Of a stretch of 64,000 bases of DNA, positions 23,444-39,137 are shown in pieces; position 1 is the first letter of the stretch, and every line of letters begins with the position of its first letter. Made by a program: the position numbers and the translations under genes. This stretch comes from Gongronella butleri (Eukaryota; Mucoromycota; Mucoromycetes; Mucorales; Cunninghamellaceae). Below the pieces are notes generated by a model. It worked only from the letters and a program-made list of their open reading frames with translations. It did no database searches and was not told the origin of the DNA. The stretch is taken from positions 124,001 to 188,000 of the forward strand of contig JAIWZP010000009.1 in the NCBI GenBank assembly GCA_025201375.1. The letters are read 5' to 3'.

Positions 23444-25158
23444 TTAGTTGGGCTCGGCCTCCAAGACGGTACCACGCTTGATCTTGCCCCAACCAATCAG
23501 ACTATGAAAGAAAAAGACGCGTCAGTGAATGAGTTTTTTTGTGATGTTTTGCGTGCAAAAAGCTTACCGCCAGTGTCGCTCAATCTTTCTAGAGAGAGCC
23601 ACCTTGTCGCCGACTTCTGTACAAGTAGGGCCGGTCAAGACAATCTTGGCCAGATCGGCCTTGACGCCGACGACGCGGCCGCCGGTGGACACGGAGCCAA
23701 TGTTGACCAAGAGCAGCTCGTTCTTTGACAATTTGGAGACCTTTGCTTGCTTTTTGTCGTCGGTCTTGACACCGAGCAGGCGGCGCAACAAGAAGTAGGA
23801 GATTTCCAACTCGGTGTAAATGGAGGGCAGGGTGCCGGGGTAGCCGAGGACCTGGCCGACCAGGCGATCACCACGGCACAGCGTGGGGTCCATCTGGGTA
23901 CCGACACCGATCAGACCGCCAGGAACGGCGAATTGAAGCTTGTTGGTCTCGGCAGCGAGCGTGAGGATTTTGGAGATGATGGGGCGCGCGCGGATCTTGC
24001 CTTCCTGGTCCTTGATAATCACACCAGGACGCACCTCGATCTCGTCGCCAATCTTGAGCACACCCTTGAGAATCGAACCACCAGCAACACCACCCTGCAG
24101 CTCATTGACGCTGGCACCGGGCTTGTTGATGTCAAAAGAACGAATAACAATCAGGCGCGGGTCAGCCGTAAAGTCGCGAACAGGAATGGGGATCTTCTTG
24201 GTGATGTATTCGTTGATCGCGTCAATGTTGTATTTCAATTGCGCGGAAATGGGAATCACAGGCGCTCCATCAGCAACCGTACCTTTAAAAAAAAAGAGGG
24301 GGTGGGGAGTGAGATGACACGCGTTTCATCGCCCAAAATTTCTCTGATTTTTTTTTCTGTCCCATTTTTTCCCCCAATTTTCCCAATTTTTTGTTCTTTT
24401 TTTTTTACCCTTGACAAAGGCCAAAATGTCCTCGTGTTGCTCCTGGGCAGCCTTTTCCTGGACAAGATCGACCTTGTTTTGCAGGATGATGACGTGCTTG
24501 AGCTTCATGATTTCAATGGCGGCCAAATGTTCGGACGTTTGGGGCTGGGGGCACGATTCGTTGCCAGCAATGAGCAACAACGCGGCGTCCATGACGGCGG
24601 CACCGGACAACATGGTGGTCATGAGAATGTCGTGGCCCGGGCAATCGACAAACGAGACGTGGCGCACGAGCTGGTAGCGGCCGGAACAACCGGCGCGCTC
24701 GCAAGGAGGATTGTCCTCCTTGTCAGAGCCGTATGATCGGTAGCAAGTGGGGCGAGGGCATTCTTCGTTGCTGCACTTGTAGATTTTCGCGTTGGCGTAG
24801 CCGAGCTTGATCGTAATGTTACGTTCCATCTCATTTTTGAATCGAACGGTCTAAAAAAAAAAGAATAAAGAGGGCAAAACGGCGTCAGCTTTGTCCTTTC
24901 TTCTCGTCCATTTTGCTTCCCAATATCGTACCTGGACACCGGAAATGGCCTTGACAACCGTCGATTTACCGTGAGCGACGTGGCCAATCGTACCTAAATG
25001 TGCAAAATGAGCAAAATGAGCGAATTGGACCGAGAAAACGGGTCGTTGGCCGCTCTTGCTTGCTTACCAATATTGATGGTCGCTTGCTTGGAGATGACCT
25101 CGGGCGACAAGGGCGTCAGTTTCGACACGTCGATGCTGGAAATATCCACTTCAACCAT
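23444..25158 (-). CDS. GCD11: translation initiation factor eIF2 subunit gamma
   Basis: Exons 25158-25068, 24993-24932, 24850-24409, 24282-23568 and 23501-23444 give 455 residues, in the family range. eIF2 gamma is the GTPase core of eIF2, which carries initiator Met-tRNA to the ribosome. The P-loop GHVAHGKST (about residues 34-42) spans two exons; DCPGH and NKVD mark the G3 and G4 motifs. A zinc ribbon with CSNEEC...C and CERAGC lies between switch I and G3, as in other eIF2 gamma proteins. Domains II and III follow ([27 protein letters not shown]). The final exon supplies the conserved IGWGKI end. Four short introns, all phase-consistent. Confidence 0.96.
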
Positions 25159-25539
25159 ACTATTCATTAAAAAATGCAAATTTAGTCGTTGTTGTCACTA
25201 GTGATGGGCCGGATCAGCGCGCAACTTGCCTGGAGAAACAATAGACAAAAGAGGAAGAAGAAAAAAAGAGTCGAGGAAGAACAAGAAAGAGGGGGAGCCT
25301 CAAAAAACATTTTTCCAAATATAAGCAGTCACCGGACCTTTTTGTTCCATTTGCCGCGCCGCTTTTCATTTTTAGCTGCGACAAAATGGACTGCGGCTGT
25401 CTGCTTTGTGCCCATTCCAAGTGAACTTCGATTTGCATACGAATGGCATCCTTTTTTTTTATTTTTTTTCTCAAACAGAATACACAGAGCCTTGAAAATC
25501 AAGGCATTTAGAGGCCAATCTTGCCCATTGATGATACAT
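25159..25539. other. short intergenic region, OST1 3' end / eIF2 gamma promoter
   Basis: 381 bp with no gene. It must hold the eIF2 gamma promoter and the OST1 terminator, since both genes read leftwards. No clear AATAAA was found for OST1. Confidence 0.4.
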
Positions 25540-27413
25540 TTATGCCTTTTTCAAGTCGGATTTCTAGGACAAAGGAAAAAAAAAAAAAGTGAGCATGGAC
25601 TCTCTGAATGATCCCAATGCGTCGCGTGATCCGCTCAAATTTTCACAATTGGGCGCGCCATTGCGTCGCCACACACAATTGTCAAGATGACTCACCTTTG
25701 GAGACCCGATGGAGAACTTGATTTTTGACACAGCCATGCTGAGGAGGAACACAAGCATGGCGCCGGTGAACACGGCAAACGGCTTTTGGAGCATGCGATA
25801 TTGGGGATACGTGTAAACGATCTGGATGGGCTTCTCGTGCTCAAACACGACATTGTCCTTTTCCAGCGTCAGCAAGTAGCGGCCTGTGGTGTCAAAGTTG
25901 CTAAAGTGCTTGCCGTGCTCCTCGCGATCCAAGGCAAAAGGCGCGAACACTTGGACATTGCTAATAAAATCATAAAAAGGGAATGAGGCCTCCATTGCCG
26001 CAAGCGACTCTAAATGACTTACGTTGCGCCCTCGGGGAGAACAATGGTGACGCGGGCCTTGTCAATGGTCATGGAACGCGCATTGTCGACGAAGTTGACG
26101 TTCAAGATATACTGGCCAGCGGCATATCGCAAAAAGTTGCCCAATTGCACCGTGTAGCCGTGATACCAATTGTAGATCCAGCCACCAAACACGGGGTAGC
26201 GTGGCCGGATCTCCAAAACAGACGCGTCGGCATCCTGGCGGAAGTGCGACGTCGAAACATTGCCAATTTCATCGCGGAAATACGCGTCCTTGGCTCCTGC
26301 AGGGAAACGCAGCGACAGCTCCGTCACCATGTTGGTCGCACTGTGCATTTGACGCGACATCATGTGACGCACACGATTAAAGTGTTCCTTGAGCCTATCA
26401 AAATCAAGAAAAAAAAACGCGGTTAGCAACGCGTCACGCCCTTTTCTTCGCATTCCGTTAACTTACTCGGCGCCATCATTGCGCAAATCGTAGTGTTCCT
26501 CGACAGTCAGGCTGTCGCCCCAGTGCGAGACCCAAAGATCGCGATGCAACGAGCGCACAGTCAACAAGGCGGCATTAAATTCAAAATGCAGCTTGATGGG
26601 CTCTTCCGAAAAGGGCGGCAGTGACTTGAACGCGCCATACACAATCTTGTTGGCACGCACTTGCACGAGGCCCTCGACGTCCGTGTACGACAAAATCTGG
26701 CCGGGAGGCAGCCTTAAAACGAGCAAAAAAAAAAAAAAAAAAAAAAAATCGACCCCAATTGGGTGAGTGGGATTGAAACGCGTCTTTTTTTTTTTGGGCT
26801 TACTGGACGGTGGTCTTCAATTCATTGATGGTATAGGGCGAGAGCATGAACACATTGCCGGTAAGCTGGACGTATTGACGCGTCATTTGCGGGATTTGCT
26901 CGGGATACGGGTGCAAAGCGTGGACATGCGCAATCTTGAAGCCAAGGCGAACTTCCTGGCCAGGGGCCAATGGCTCCGGCAGCTTCACCTTGTACACTTG
27001 GATCTCCCTAGAATCATGCATGAGCTCGCAATTCTCGATTTTTTTATCCATTGACGCGCTCGGTTAATAAATTACCTCTCGGAATCAAAGCCGACATTCT
27101 CGACATTGAGTCCAATGCGAGGTTCCTGGCGCAAAAAGGCCTCGAGATGCGCAATGCGATCATTGACGTCGCGTGGCGCGATAAAATAATAATCATTGAC
27201 GGGTTTGGCGCCAATGTTCTCGGCACGAATGCCAATATCCTCGTGCACAACGCTGGTGCGCGTATCGAGCACGCGAAGCACCTTGAGATTCTTAAAGTCC
27301 TCGGGGATGGGCACACGGCCCTTGGCGACAGATGAAGGCGACGCAGCCGCGACTGACGCCAAAACAAGCACCAGCACCGCCCAAAGCCACCATTGTCGAG
27401 TTGCTTTTGCCAT
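25540..27413 (-). CDS. OST1: ribophorin I, oligosaccharyltransferase subunit OST1
   Basis: Exons 27413-27076, 27007-26804, 26712-26467, 26394-26023, 25960-25696 and 25563-25540 give 482 residues, close to yeast Ost1. OST1 is part of the oligosaccharyltransferase complex that N-glycosylates proteins in the ER lumen. A signal peptide is evident (WWLWAVLVLVLASVAAA). The lumenal domain shows family blocks such as LPPGQILSYTDVEG, DLWVSHWGDSLTVEEHYDLR and FGGWIYNWYHGYT-like sequence. One transmembrane helix (FAVFTGAMLVFLLSMAV) lies near the end with a short Lys-rich cytosolic tail (KSDLKKA) encoded by a 24-nt final exon. All exon phases agree. Confidence 0.95.
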
Positions 27414-27609
27414 GGTGGGATATATGTGCGCAAACAATAAAAAGTAAAACGTACAAAGAGAAAAAAAAGCCTGGCAAGCAAGGAAAGAATAAAAAAGAAA
27501 AAAGAAACAAGAGGGACAGGCCTAATTTTGACATGAAAAAGCGCAAATTGGGAAATTGAAGCGCACCAGCGTGGTGGTGCTCCGTGATTGGCCAGTTCTC
27601 TTACCGCCA

Positions 27610-29708
<2,099 letters not shown>

Positions 29709-31866
29709 TCTTAGATTGAGATGAAAGATTGGGAAAGAGAAGCAAGAACAAGAAAGGAAAACAAAGAGAAATGATATGTTTGTCCAGCAAGCGGGGGCTT
29801 AAATGTAGCCAATGGCTGAGCTTGATTCTTTCCCCTCATTTTGCAACCAAAAGATCCCAAGGTCCACGCCCCCAAAAGCGCTCGGACGCCCTGACAGCCA
29901 GCGTTCTTGGCTATGCATTGAGCCGATCCTGTTTTTTTTTGTTTCTCTCCTTGAATTTTTTTTCGGGGAATGAGAAGCTAAAGAACGCAGCATCGGACCG
30001 AAAAAGGGTGCATGATCCCCCGACCGCAGAAGCCAAGGCGTTCCAAAGGTGGACCCGCGAGAAAAAAAAAAAGAACAAGTCGGATCAATGCAAAAGTTTA
30101 GAGTCAATCCGGCCATCCGACGGCCGCAGCACCTGTTCCGTGGGTTCCATCGTCCCTCCATGGCGCTCGGATGCACCATTGCAGGCCCCAATGCGGCGGG
30201 TCACCTTTGGGCACCTGCCCTGCTTGCCCTCTGAAAGACATTTCGGCACACTTTTTTTTTTCTCGGAACACACCCCGTCCACGCCCGGACCTGCCTGGCT
30301 CTTTCACAGCTTCCCGGACATGCACTTCAATGAGCATTTGCCCTTCCGAGATGCTTCAATGTCTTTCCAAAAAGCCATTTTACCCCAATTTATGCGCATT
30401 TTTCTCCTTCTGTACCGCCAAATGCTCCTTTTTTGTGACCAGCTCGCCAACTCACAACGCCGTCCGTGTCGTGCGTAGCTTGAAACAGATGCTCGGCCGA
30501 AAAAAAAGGCCACGACAACAAAAAAAAAACACACACACAAAAAAATGGACAAAATAAAAGAAACGGCGCTTGGTGCGTCTGACGGTTCGGTACGATGCTG
30601 CACCGAATGACCAACAACCTCGTTGACGCGCAAAAAAAAAAAGACTACAGTAAAGGTTAAGCCATTGGGCATTTTTAACAACTTAAATGCCATTGAAAAG
30701 GCAAATTGAGCGGTGCCGGGAGTTTGTGCATCCGCGCGACACAAAAAAAGGGTCATCCCTCGTTGATCATTCATCAGGAGGATCTTGTCAGTGAACAGAA
30801 AACAAAAAAAAAAAAAAAGAGAGATGGAACTAGTGCTCAGGTGATTTCAAGAAAAAAAACATAAAAAATGTTGTTGTGCGTCTTGAAAAGATCTGGAAAT
30901 ACTCGGCGCCGATTTTCCGGGGGTGCAAACGGAGCTGCAATTGGTACCAGAGATCGTCAGCCCGCACTGAGCAAATGAGAACGTGGGGGAATAAATTGAT
31001 CCGTCGTTTCTTTCGCCGCTTTTTGTTTGATCTGCGTGGCCGCCCAGGCACGCCTATCTCCTTTTTTTTTTTTTTTTTTTCCTTAGGCGACGATGGACGG
31101 GACAATGAAATACAGAATGTTACATTGGCTGGGCTTGGACATCATTTTTTTCGTAGTGTGACGAACGGTCGAGGGATGATTTTTCGCCGAATGTCCCCCA
31201 CATGTCCGTCTTTACGGGAGACACAGTCAGCCCATGGCCATCTTTGGTGGCCACATGCGTCATTTCCTCTCGCAAATGGGCATCACCTGCTGGAGAAAAC
31301 ACCAACAGGTCAAACTCTAACTTGGGGGAAAACTGTTTCCCCTGGACTGAGCGGCGATTTTTTTGCATTTCGCGCATTATTAATCGTGCACACTGTCAAT
31401 TTGCGCACACAAAGGGCACATTGGTGCGCGTGGGTGGCCCCCGTGAACAGTAACAGGGATCAATTGCTGCGCTGCTTGTAGCCGCACTTCCCCGCACAGC
31501 GATGGGGGGCACAGGGGCTGCTTTGTGTACACTGAGAACACCACTCAATTGCCAATTGGTCGCGAGAATTGCTGGATCCAACATGAGTAGTGATGGCGTG
31601 GCATGTTTACAAGTTTGGATGGCCTATCATATGACGCGAAAAAGAACAAAGAAATGGGATTGGGAGGCAAACGGGGAAAATGTATTGCCTTTTCTGCCCA
31701 ATCGCATTGCTCAGGGCCATTCTTTTCTTGATTCCTGGATTTGGGGCATTAAAAGCGCGATCCACTTTATTTTTTACCTCTTTTTTTTTCATCATTCCTT
31801 TTTTTTTTGTTTCTCATTGTTTCAGATCATTCTCTTTTTTTTTTTTAAAAAAAAAAGAAATCAGCC
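29709..31866. other. intergenic, no gene recognised
   Basis: About 2.1 kb between divergent thiolase and MFS genes. No conserved coding signal was found in any frame; the open frames are short and low complexity. Just before the MFS start lies a T10 run directly followed by A10 (about 31837-31857). A CTGCTTGTAGCC-like GC-richer part occurs near 31450-31600. Confidence 0.5.
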
Positions 31867-34187
31867 ATGACCTCGACTCGTGAAACAGAGACCGTGATTG
31901 TTGAAACGATTGAAAAGGAGACGCGCGATCAACGATCACTCAACACGGTGGTGCACGATGATTTGGATGATGACAGAAAAGAAGGCGCTCACGAAAAGTC
32001 AGACGCCAGCGACCACAGCGAATCGGACGCGACCGAAGAATCCAAAAGCACGTGGGAGATGGTGAAGCTCACCCTCTTGTACGTGGGCATCATCATGGGC
32101 ATGTTCATGACATCCTTGAACACCACGGTGATTGCGCCGGCCATGAGCATCATTGCCACCCAATTGGATGCCCTGGAACAGCAGACATGGATTGCCACCG
32201 CTTACCTCGTCGCTTTCAATGCTGTGCAACCCATTGCGGGCAAGGTAAAACATAAAAAAAAGTAAAAAAAAAAAAAACGAATTGCAGCGTCAGCAGGATT
32301 CGCACGCTCGTTCTCCGCCGCGAATGATCAGGCATTGACCCCCCTTTTCCAATTTCATTGTATTTCATTGTAGTTCTCGGACATCTTTGGCAGAAAAGTC
32401 ATTTTGGTCTTTGGCGTTGTCATGTTCTTCATTGGCTCGCTTGTCAATGCATTGGCGCATAGCATGAATGTTCTTATTCCCGGCCGCACCGTCCAGGGCT
32501 TTGGCGGTGGCTGCATCATGTCCATGTCTTTCATTATCATCACGGATCTGACCCCGCCACGCCTGCGCCCGCGCTTCCAATCACTCCTCGCCGTCGTCTA
32601 TGGTCTGGCCAGCTGCGTCGGACCGCTCATCGGTAAAACAAGAAAAAGCGGCTCCCAAAGCATTGGGATTGCCGCGGATTTGATTGTGCAGATCACTTAA
32701 TTTCTATTTTTTGATTTGCTTTAGGCGGCGCTTTTGTCGACAAGCTGTCTTGGAATTGGGACTTTTGGCTCAATGTCATCCTCTCGGGCATTTCGCTCAT
32801 CTTGATCACCTTTTTGCTCAAGGAGCCTGTCAAGCTGGCCAATGTCTCGCTTGCATCAAAGTTGAAGCGCATTGATTACCTTGGCACCTTGTTTTCCGTG
32901 GCCCTCATCTGCTGCGTGCTTCTTGGCTTGAGCTGGGGTCCTGTCTACGGGTAAAAAAAAAAATGAGATTGTGCGCATGCTCAAATGGATCGACAACCGT
33001 GACTAATCAATTTTTTTTATTGTTTTTTGCATGTAGATGGACGAGCTCGCACTCCATTGGCCCGTTTGTCGCTGCCGCCGTGTGCCTCATTGCTCTCATC
33101 ATCTCGGAAGGCTGGATTGCAAAGGAGCCCGTACGTTTCATTGGCTCGAAACACCATAATTGCATGCTAATCCTTTTTTTTAATTATGCAGATCCTTCCT
33201 GGTCGCGTCCTTTTCAAGCCTGAAATCACCATTCTTTACCTGTACATGGTGGCGCTCGGCACGTCGTTCATTGGCACCCTTTACTTTGGCCCCATCATGT
33301 TCCAGGCCGTGTACGGCGCCGACAGCACGCAATCCGGCATCCGTCTCATCCCTTACATGGCATTGCTCATTGTCGGCTCCGTCGGCAGCGCCAATCTTTT
33401 GTACTACTTCCCCTACGTCAAGGTGTACGTCGTCTTTGGCGCCGCCGTCAATGTCATTGGCTATGGTCTCTTTTATACCATCGATGAATACAGCAGTTAT
33501 GGCCAACAAGTTGGTTATTTGACCATGCCAGGTACGCGACGCGCCGATTCCGCGTGCTTGAGGACGTGTCAACTCATCCAATTGCTCTCAATTCATAGGT
33601 CTTTGCTTTGGTCTGTCGCTGTCAAATGTGATTCTCGCCGTCCAAGGTGCTGCAGAGGTGCAAGACATGGCTGTGGCCACCGGTTTGGTAAGACCATGGG
33701 AAAGCAATGGCCTGCAGAACCAACCCTGACACTCTTTTCGTCACCCATAGTGCAATTTCTTCATGGTGCTGTCGTCTGGTGTCGGTGTCGCCGTGTATGA
33801 AGTGCTGATGGGGGTGTTTTTGGAATATCAATTCACGCTGCTCGATCCGTCCGTCCTGGTAAGCAAGACCACTGTGGCCCTCCGCCAAGTGCATCTTCTC
33901 ACTTTTTGCTTTTTTTTTTTTTTTGACACGTGTAGGCGACGGCACAGAAATACGGTGCGCTGGAGAATTACTTGTACATTCGCGACATGCCAATTGAGGC
34001 ACAGCAGCCCGTGATCCATGCCTACTTTGAGGCGCTGCACACCGTCTTCATTGTGCCTCTTGTGGCGTCCGGTCTCGCCTTCATCTGCTCGCTCTTCATC
34101 AAAAACACGCGATTTGCTGGCGCAAACAAGAAAAAGGCGCCTTCCGCACCTGCGGCTCATGAAAAGGCCGTCGAAGAGGCCGCTTGA
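31867..34187 (+). CDS. MFS transporter, DHA2 (14-TM) drug:H+ antiporter type
   Basis: Eight exons (31867-32244, 32374-32632, 32725-32950, 33037-33130, 33192-33531, 33599-33687, 33751-33858, 33936-34187) give 581 residues. A charged cytosolic N-terminus of about 65 residues precedes the first helix (LTLLYVGIIMGMFMTSLNTT). The MFS motif A, GKFSDIFGRK, is formed across the first splice, and GRTVQGFGGG follows. About 14 hydrophobic segments can be counted, fitting DHA2 exporters of drugs, basic compounds or siderophores; the substrate cannot be told from sequence. The C-terminus is Ala/Lys-rich. It is the first of two + strand genes ahead of the SPX-RING gene. A polyA signal lies at 34338. Confidence 0.9.
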
Positions 34188-34337
34188 AGAAAAAGATCGT
34201 GCCAAAATTCCACTGTCTTGATTTTTTTATTATGTTTTTGTTCCGCGTGTATCCAAAGTTGTCGGTCATCTTGCATTTGCATCATTTGTTTGTATTCATT
34301 CGCATGCTTCTACCCTTACCCCCCCTCTATTCATTAC

Positions 34338-34343
34338 AATAAA
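34338..34343 (+). terminator. AATAAA polyadenylation signal of the MFS gene
   Basis: Perfect AATAAA about 150 bp after the MFS stop, followed by a second AATAAT-like word. Confidence 0.5.
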
Positions 34344-34864
34344 GCAATAATACAAATAGAAGCATAGGAGTGCGTTCAAATCCGGTAACGAGAGGGCACA
34401 ACAGCTTGATGTGAAAGATTTTTTTCTTAAAAACTGGCATCTTATCATACCAATCTCCGGAGCAACTTGATCAATCGACTTGAAATTTGAGTTAAAGAAG
34501 GGGCAGCAAAAGACTCGACACTGCCACGATTTCTTGGTCGTAAATCCAACGCTTCCAGAGAAACATATTGAAATTAGGAGACAATGCTATCTTTCACGGC
34601 CACTCTTGTCAAGTTCGCAACCGAATCATCTCGAAATAGGCACGTAGTCTGATTTACGCTACTGCAATTGGTGCTGCGCAGTAAAACGAAGATTGATATA
34701 CTGCTTCATCGAGAAATTTGCAATTGGGGCGTTTTTGTTTTGTTTTCGGTGCGTGTCAATGAGATATCAATAGACAAGGGGATCCCATTGCGTGACTTCA
34801 TCCGTGGTCAGCACTCTCGTCCTAATGAACCCGCCCCCAGGGCATGATGATCCTCGGATCGCGC

Positions 34865-35685
34865 GCAATCATGGTTTTCGAAAAGTGCGAATTTTTCAAG
34901 GAGTACAGTCGAGTAAAATCCTCAGATTTAGGTCCTCGGATCGCCACTCCATTCAACCACAGGGTACACACGTACTCTTCACCGACGAAAATGAAGTAAA
35001 AACGACTGGTCCATTGACTAGTTTCGGCGCAAATACGTTTGACGCTTTATTTTCGACCCAAGGCTATCTCGACGAAAAGTACATGTTTCTCCGAGAAACG
35101 CGCACCATCAGAAAGAACGTGGCTCGCAGCGTACGTGGACAGGGATGACCAATGAAAAAAATGATTTTTTTGGCATTTTTGACGCGGATTTAAACCTTGG
35201 TCATTTTTCAACGCATCCTACGTCACGCTGCGGATGTCCTACACGGGTTTCTCCCGCAGCAAATTCATGCACTTGGAGTATCTCTCGCTAGTGGACGCGT
35301 CGGCGCGGCTCTGGGACGCGTTCTCGCAAAGCTAGTCCCATTTAAAGAAAAATCTAAAGTTGCTCATTGCTCGCCAACGAGCAGATGAAGTGCATTCTTT
35401 TTTTGTCATTTTCGTGGTTTCACCATACGATGCACCTTGTGTGCAAGTTTGACGAGATTCTGCGAAACTATTTTTTTGATTCTTGATTTGGAGGCTCGTC
35501 GCGTCCCTTTTTTGATTTGCCTGCAGCGCGCCTCAATGACTTGCTGCGGCTGCAAATCGGATGCCCCGCGGCGTTTGTGACTCGCTACTTTTCGTTGCAA
35601 TGTATTTCGTGGCGCTAAAGTGTCGTGTTCGTGCCAACACATTAGACATTTCAACAAAAACGCTATTTTGATCATTTGGACACCT
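34865..35685 (+). repeat. dispersed repeat family B, copy 2
   Basis: Collinear with 22150-22965 over about 820 bp and in the same orientation. Similarity starts near AAGTGCGAATTTTTCAAGG and fades near 35685. Confidence 0.75.
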
Positions 35686-36353
35686 GATGCCCTAACTGAT
35701 TTCAAAACTTGATATGAATGTGGGCGCAGAACAAAGACTGCCGCGACCTTGACAATCTCAGTGCGCGCAGCAACCAGTAAAGCTGTGCGACTGGCCTAAA
35801 TTGACTGAAAATTAGCTTTTTCTGCTTTTACTCGCTTTGGATAGTTGCATAGTGGCGCGTCCATTGCACCTATTGGTTTCTAGCGACGATTGCACGCTGG
35901 CGCGTATGTTGGCGCGTACTTTTCGTCCGGCCAATTGGTGTGCATAATATCATTTTGCGTGTGAAACAGATCAAAAGCTTCCTTTCACAAAAGTCACATG
36001 AGCACAGATCAATTGATGTGGGGATCCCTGGATGCATGTTTTTGAGCCCACCCTGGCTGTTGCTCCAGCATCACAATTTGCCTTTTTTCTTTGTTTGTAC
36101 TTGGGAAATTGCTCGGATTTGGTTGCACAAACGAAGGTGGCGTGAGTGGGCACGTGTACAGTGCGGCCCAATGACAGAGGCGGCTGGGATTGAAACCATG
36201 GATGGCAAAAAGTACGCATTGGGCAGCGCACAATGCCTCTTCTGTCTCTTTTTTTTTTTTTTTCTTTTTCTGTTCTTTTTCTTTTTCCCAATTTTTCTTT
36301 TTATAGACAGATAGACACACGAAAGCAGACTACTTATTTGTTATGTGCCCAGC

Positions 36354-38002
36354 ATGAAGTTTGCAAAGACGTTAGAAAACGAGGCTGAGAACATTCCGGT
36401 GGAGTGGCGGCCCTATTTGATCCAGTACAAAAAGTTGAAAAAGGTGATCTCCAAGGTCGCCGATGAGATACAAGATCATGGTGTGTCCGTGTCCATGCTG
36501 CACCAATATCTGGAAAGCCACGAAACGGAGGTAGACGACAGCCCCAATGCCGACTCGCCTCAGGTTGAATATTACTTTACAGGTACAGATTGGCATTTTT
36601 TCAGGACGGATCATGTGCCGCGTGAACAGTAACTGATCTTCCGATAATTTTTTTTTTTTTTTTTGGAAATAGGCGAGGCGCCCAACATCCGCCCCTGCAT
36701 CAAATTCACATACAATGCGTCAAACAAAGAGGTGGACGAGCTTCTTTCAGGGATCATTGGCGACAAGACCAAATCGCACCCCAAACTTGCATACCAGCGC
36801 AGCCACGACAACACCGATTTCTTCACGCTGACTTCCGCGGATGAGGACGACGGCGACGATGCGGACGCTGATCACGAGGACAATGGCAACGACGCCTTGG
36901 CGCTCGGTAAACACCAAAACGCCGAAAAAAACAGCCCCGCTGCCGCCCCTGGATCGAGCAAAAGCGAATTGCTGCAGGTGCCGTCCCCAGGGTCGTCGTC
37001 GTCGTCGGCTGCCAAGCGTCGGCGCAGCTCCGCAGCCAAAGTCATCCGTGATTTGACGGAATTGACGTTGTCTGACCGCGATTCAACGCCTGCTGCTGAT
37101 CCGGTGCCAAGCGACTCGCCCAATTCCAGTGACAGCGACTCCATCGTCACCGTTCGACGCGACAGCGCCAGCAGCAAGCAGATGCGCAGCATTGTCGTGG
37201 AATTGGAGCGCGACGATGAGTTTTTTTACATGCTCATGACCGAATTGCAGGGCGCTGCGCGACTGCAGGCCAAGACATATGACCGCTTTGAAGCTGACGT
37301 CGGTGAATTGGAATCACGCATGCTCCAGGTGGTACGGATGAGAAAAAAAAAAAAAAAGAAAGAGCAAAGCCCTGTGACGCTCACCTTTTTTTTTTTTTTC
37401 TGCAGGCCAATCCCAATGAAAAGTCGGACATGTATATTTGGCGCAAAATATTTAGCCTGTATATGGACGCGCAGATCTTCCAGGGGCGCATTGAAGCCGA
37501 TCGATCCATCCATTCCATTGACAAGGCGAAGAAGCAGCTGGCGTGGTTTGCGAGCCAGCTCCAAGAGGACAATTTGGTAAGCAGAGAAATCAAATTGGGC
37601 GATTCGAACGGGTCATCTGACACCGTGGTTCTTTTTATTTTTGCAGATGAAGCGCTTGAAGAGCAAGGCGTCACACAACGCCCTCAAGCAATTCATGGCG
37701 CTCAACACCGAATTGATCACCATCAAGCATTATCAGGCATTGAACCAGACGGCCATGACCAAGATCCTCAAAAAACACGACAAGCGCAGCGGATTGACGT
37801 AAGGCAATGGACTGAAAGAGTGGACGCGTTAAACTGACGATTTTTTTTCTTTGCATGAATTAGAGCAAGCACGCGATTCCCTGACTTTGTTGGCGCAGAT
37901 CGATTTTTTACCCCCAAATTAGCCAAAATGCTTTATGCGTCGATCCTCGAAAAGGTGACGTCCATTATACCTCAACCGGATGACTATTGTAAGGAGATTT
38001 GC

Positions 38003-38036
<34 letters not shown>

Positions 38037-38412
38037 AAGGAAGCGGACCAGCGGCTGACCGACCTTTTTAGCGTGCCCTGTGTGCATGAATTTGGCGTGG
38101 CGGCCGATCCGCCTTGTCTGTGGGCACGTGTTTTGCGTGCGGTGCTTGATCAAGGCGCAGAAGCAGCGGATGGCGGCGTGCCCCTTGTGCAGGCACGACA
38201 CGGCCGTGCGGCAGGCGAGCGCCTTGAATTTGGACGAGTCGCTCCAGAAATTCATGTTACAATACTTCCCCAAGGAGATCAAGCAGAAAAAGAGGGAAAA
38301 TGAGCGCGAGCAGGCCATTGAAGATGTCGAGCTCTTCACAGGACGCAAATTCACTCCAGATCAAGTCGCTCGCATGACGCGCGAACAGGAAAAATCATGT
38401 ATTATTATGTAG
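36354..38412 (+). CDS. SPX-RING E3 ubiquitin ligase (phosphate homeostasis)
   Basis: Exons 36354-36582, 36673-37331, 37406-37576, 37647-37798, 37864-37988 and 38072-38412 give 558 residues. The N-terminus is an SPX domain: MKFAKTLENEAENIPVEWRP, YKKLKKVI, and after a long insert SIVVELERDDEFFYMLMTEL and KRLKSKASHNALKQFMALNT. SPX domains bind inositol pyrophosphates that report phosphate status. The insert (about residues 130-250) is acidic and Ser-rich. The C-terminus is a C3HC4 RING starting at DDYSCPVCMNLAW and continuing CGHVFCVRC and CPLC. This architecture matches plant NLA and fission yeast Pqr1, which ubiquitinate phosphate transport components. The exon 2 end could also be three codon positions earlier (CAG|GTGGTA). 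Intron 5 has a run of nearly 30 A. Confidence 0.92.
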
Positions 38413-39137
38413 ACTTTCTCAATTCCTTCCACCCAACACCATCATGCTTTCTTAATTCAGTTTTTTCGCATTTACGTAGACCAGTTTTCTATGATAAAAA
38501 ACGCAATCCTTTCCCCCCCTCATCAACGAAGTTGCTCGGGCGCCACCATTGCATTTCGTCATGCGTGTCGCGAACGACATATCATAATCTCCGCCTGAAC
38601 ATACAGTACGTACAGTATGCCAGAAACCAATATCATACGTATCATATCGAAAATGTGAGTTTCAAGGGCCATTGCGCCCCAACTCGCCGAGATCTCAACT
38701 CAATATCTCTGTCACGATCCAATTCGTGAGCATTGTCCACAACTCTTTTTTTTTTCTTGCTCCCTTTCGTTCCTTTTTGTTTCCAGTCCTTCTCTTTTCC
38801 TTTGGCCGCCGCCCAATTCTAACTCCATCATCTGGCCATGGCTCGTGGCTTTCAAACGCACTCTGTCACAAGTCTGTAGCTGCTCTCCCCATCGAGCAAT
38901 GGCCGATCTTCTCCTTTGCCCCGCTTTTTCTCCTTTTGCTGCGCCGCTCGAATCCCGACCTGTCTGTGCGCCAAGGCTGCAGACCAATTGGCCTTGTCGC
39001 ACATAAAAGACCCGCCACTTTCCTTTTCCCCTTTTTTTTCTTTTCTTTTTTCTTCACCCTTTCAACACCGTTTCCCTTCCGCTGAACACCCCTCTTGTCA
39101 GTACAATAAAACACCCTTGTTTGTAATCAATATCAAG

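Larger units (their letters stand above)
34188..36353. other. intergenic region holding repeat family B copy 2
   Basis: About 2.2 kb without a recognised gene. Contains the MFS polyA signal, family B copy 2, and a T-rich tract (about 36245-36300) before the SPX-RING start. Confidence 0.6.
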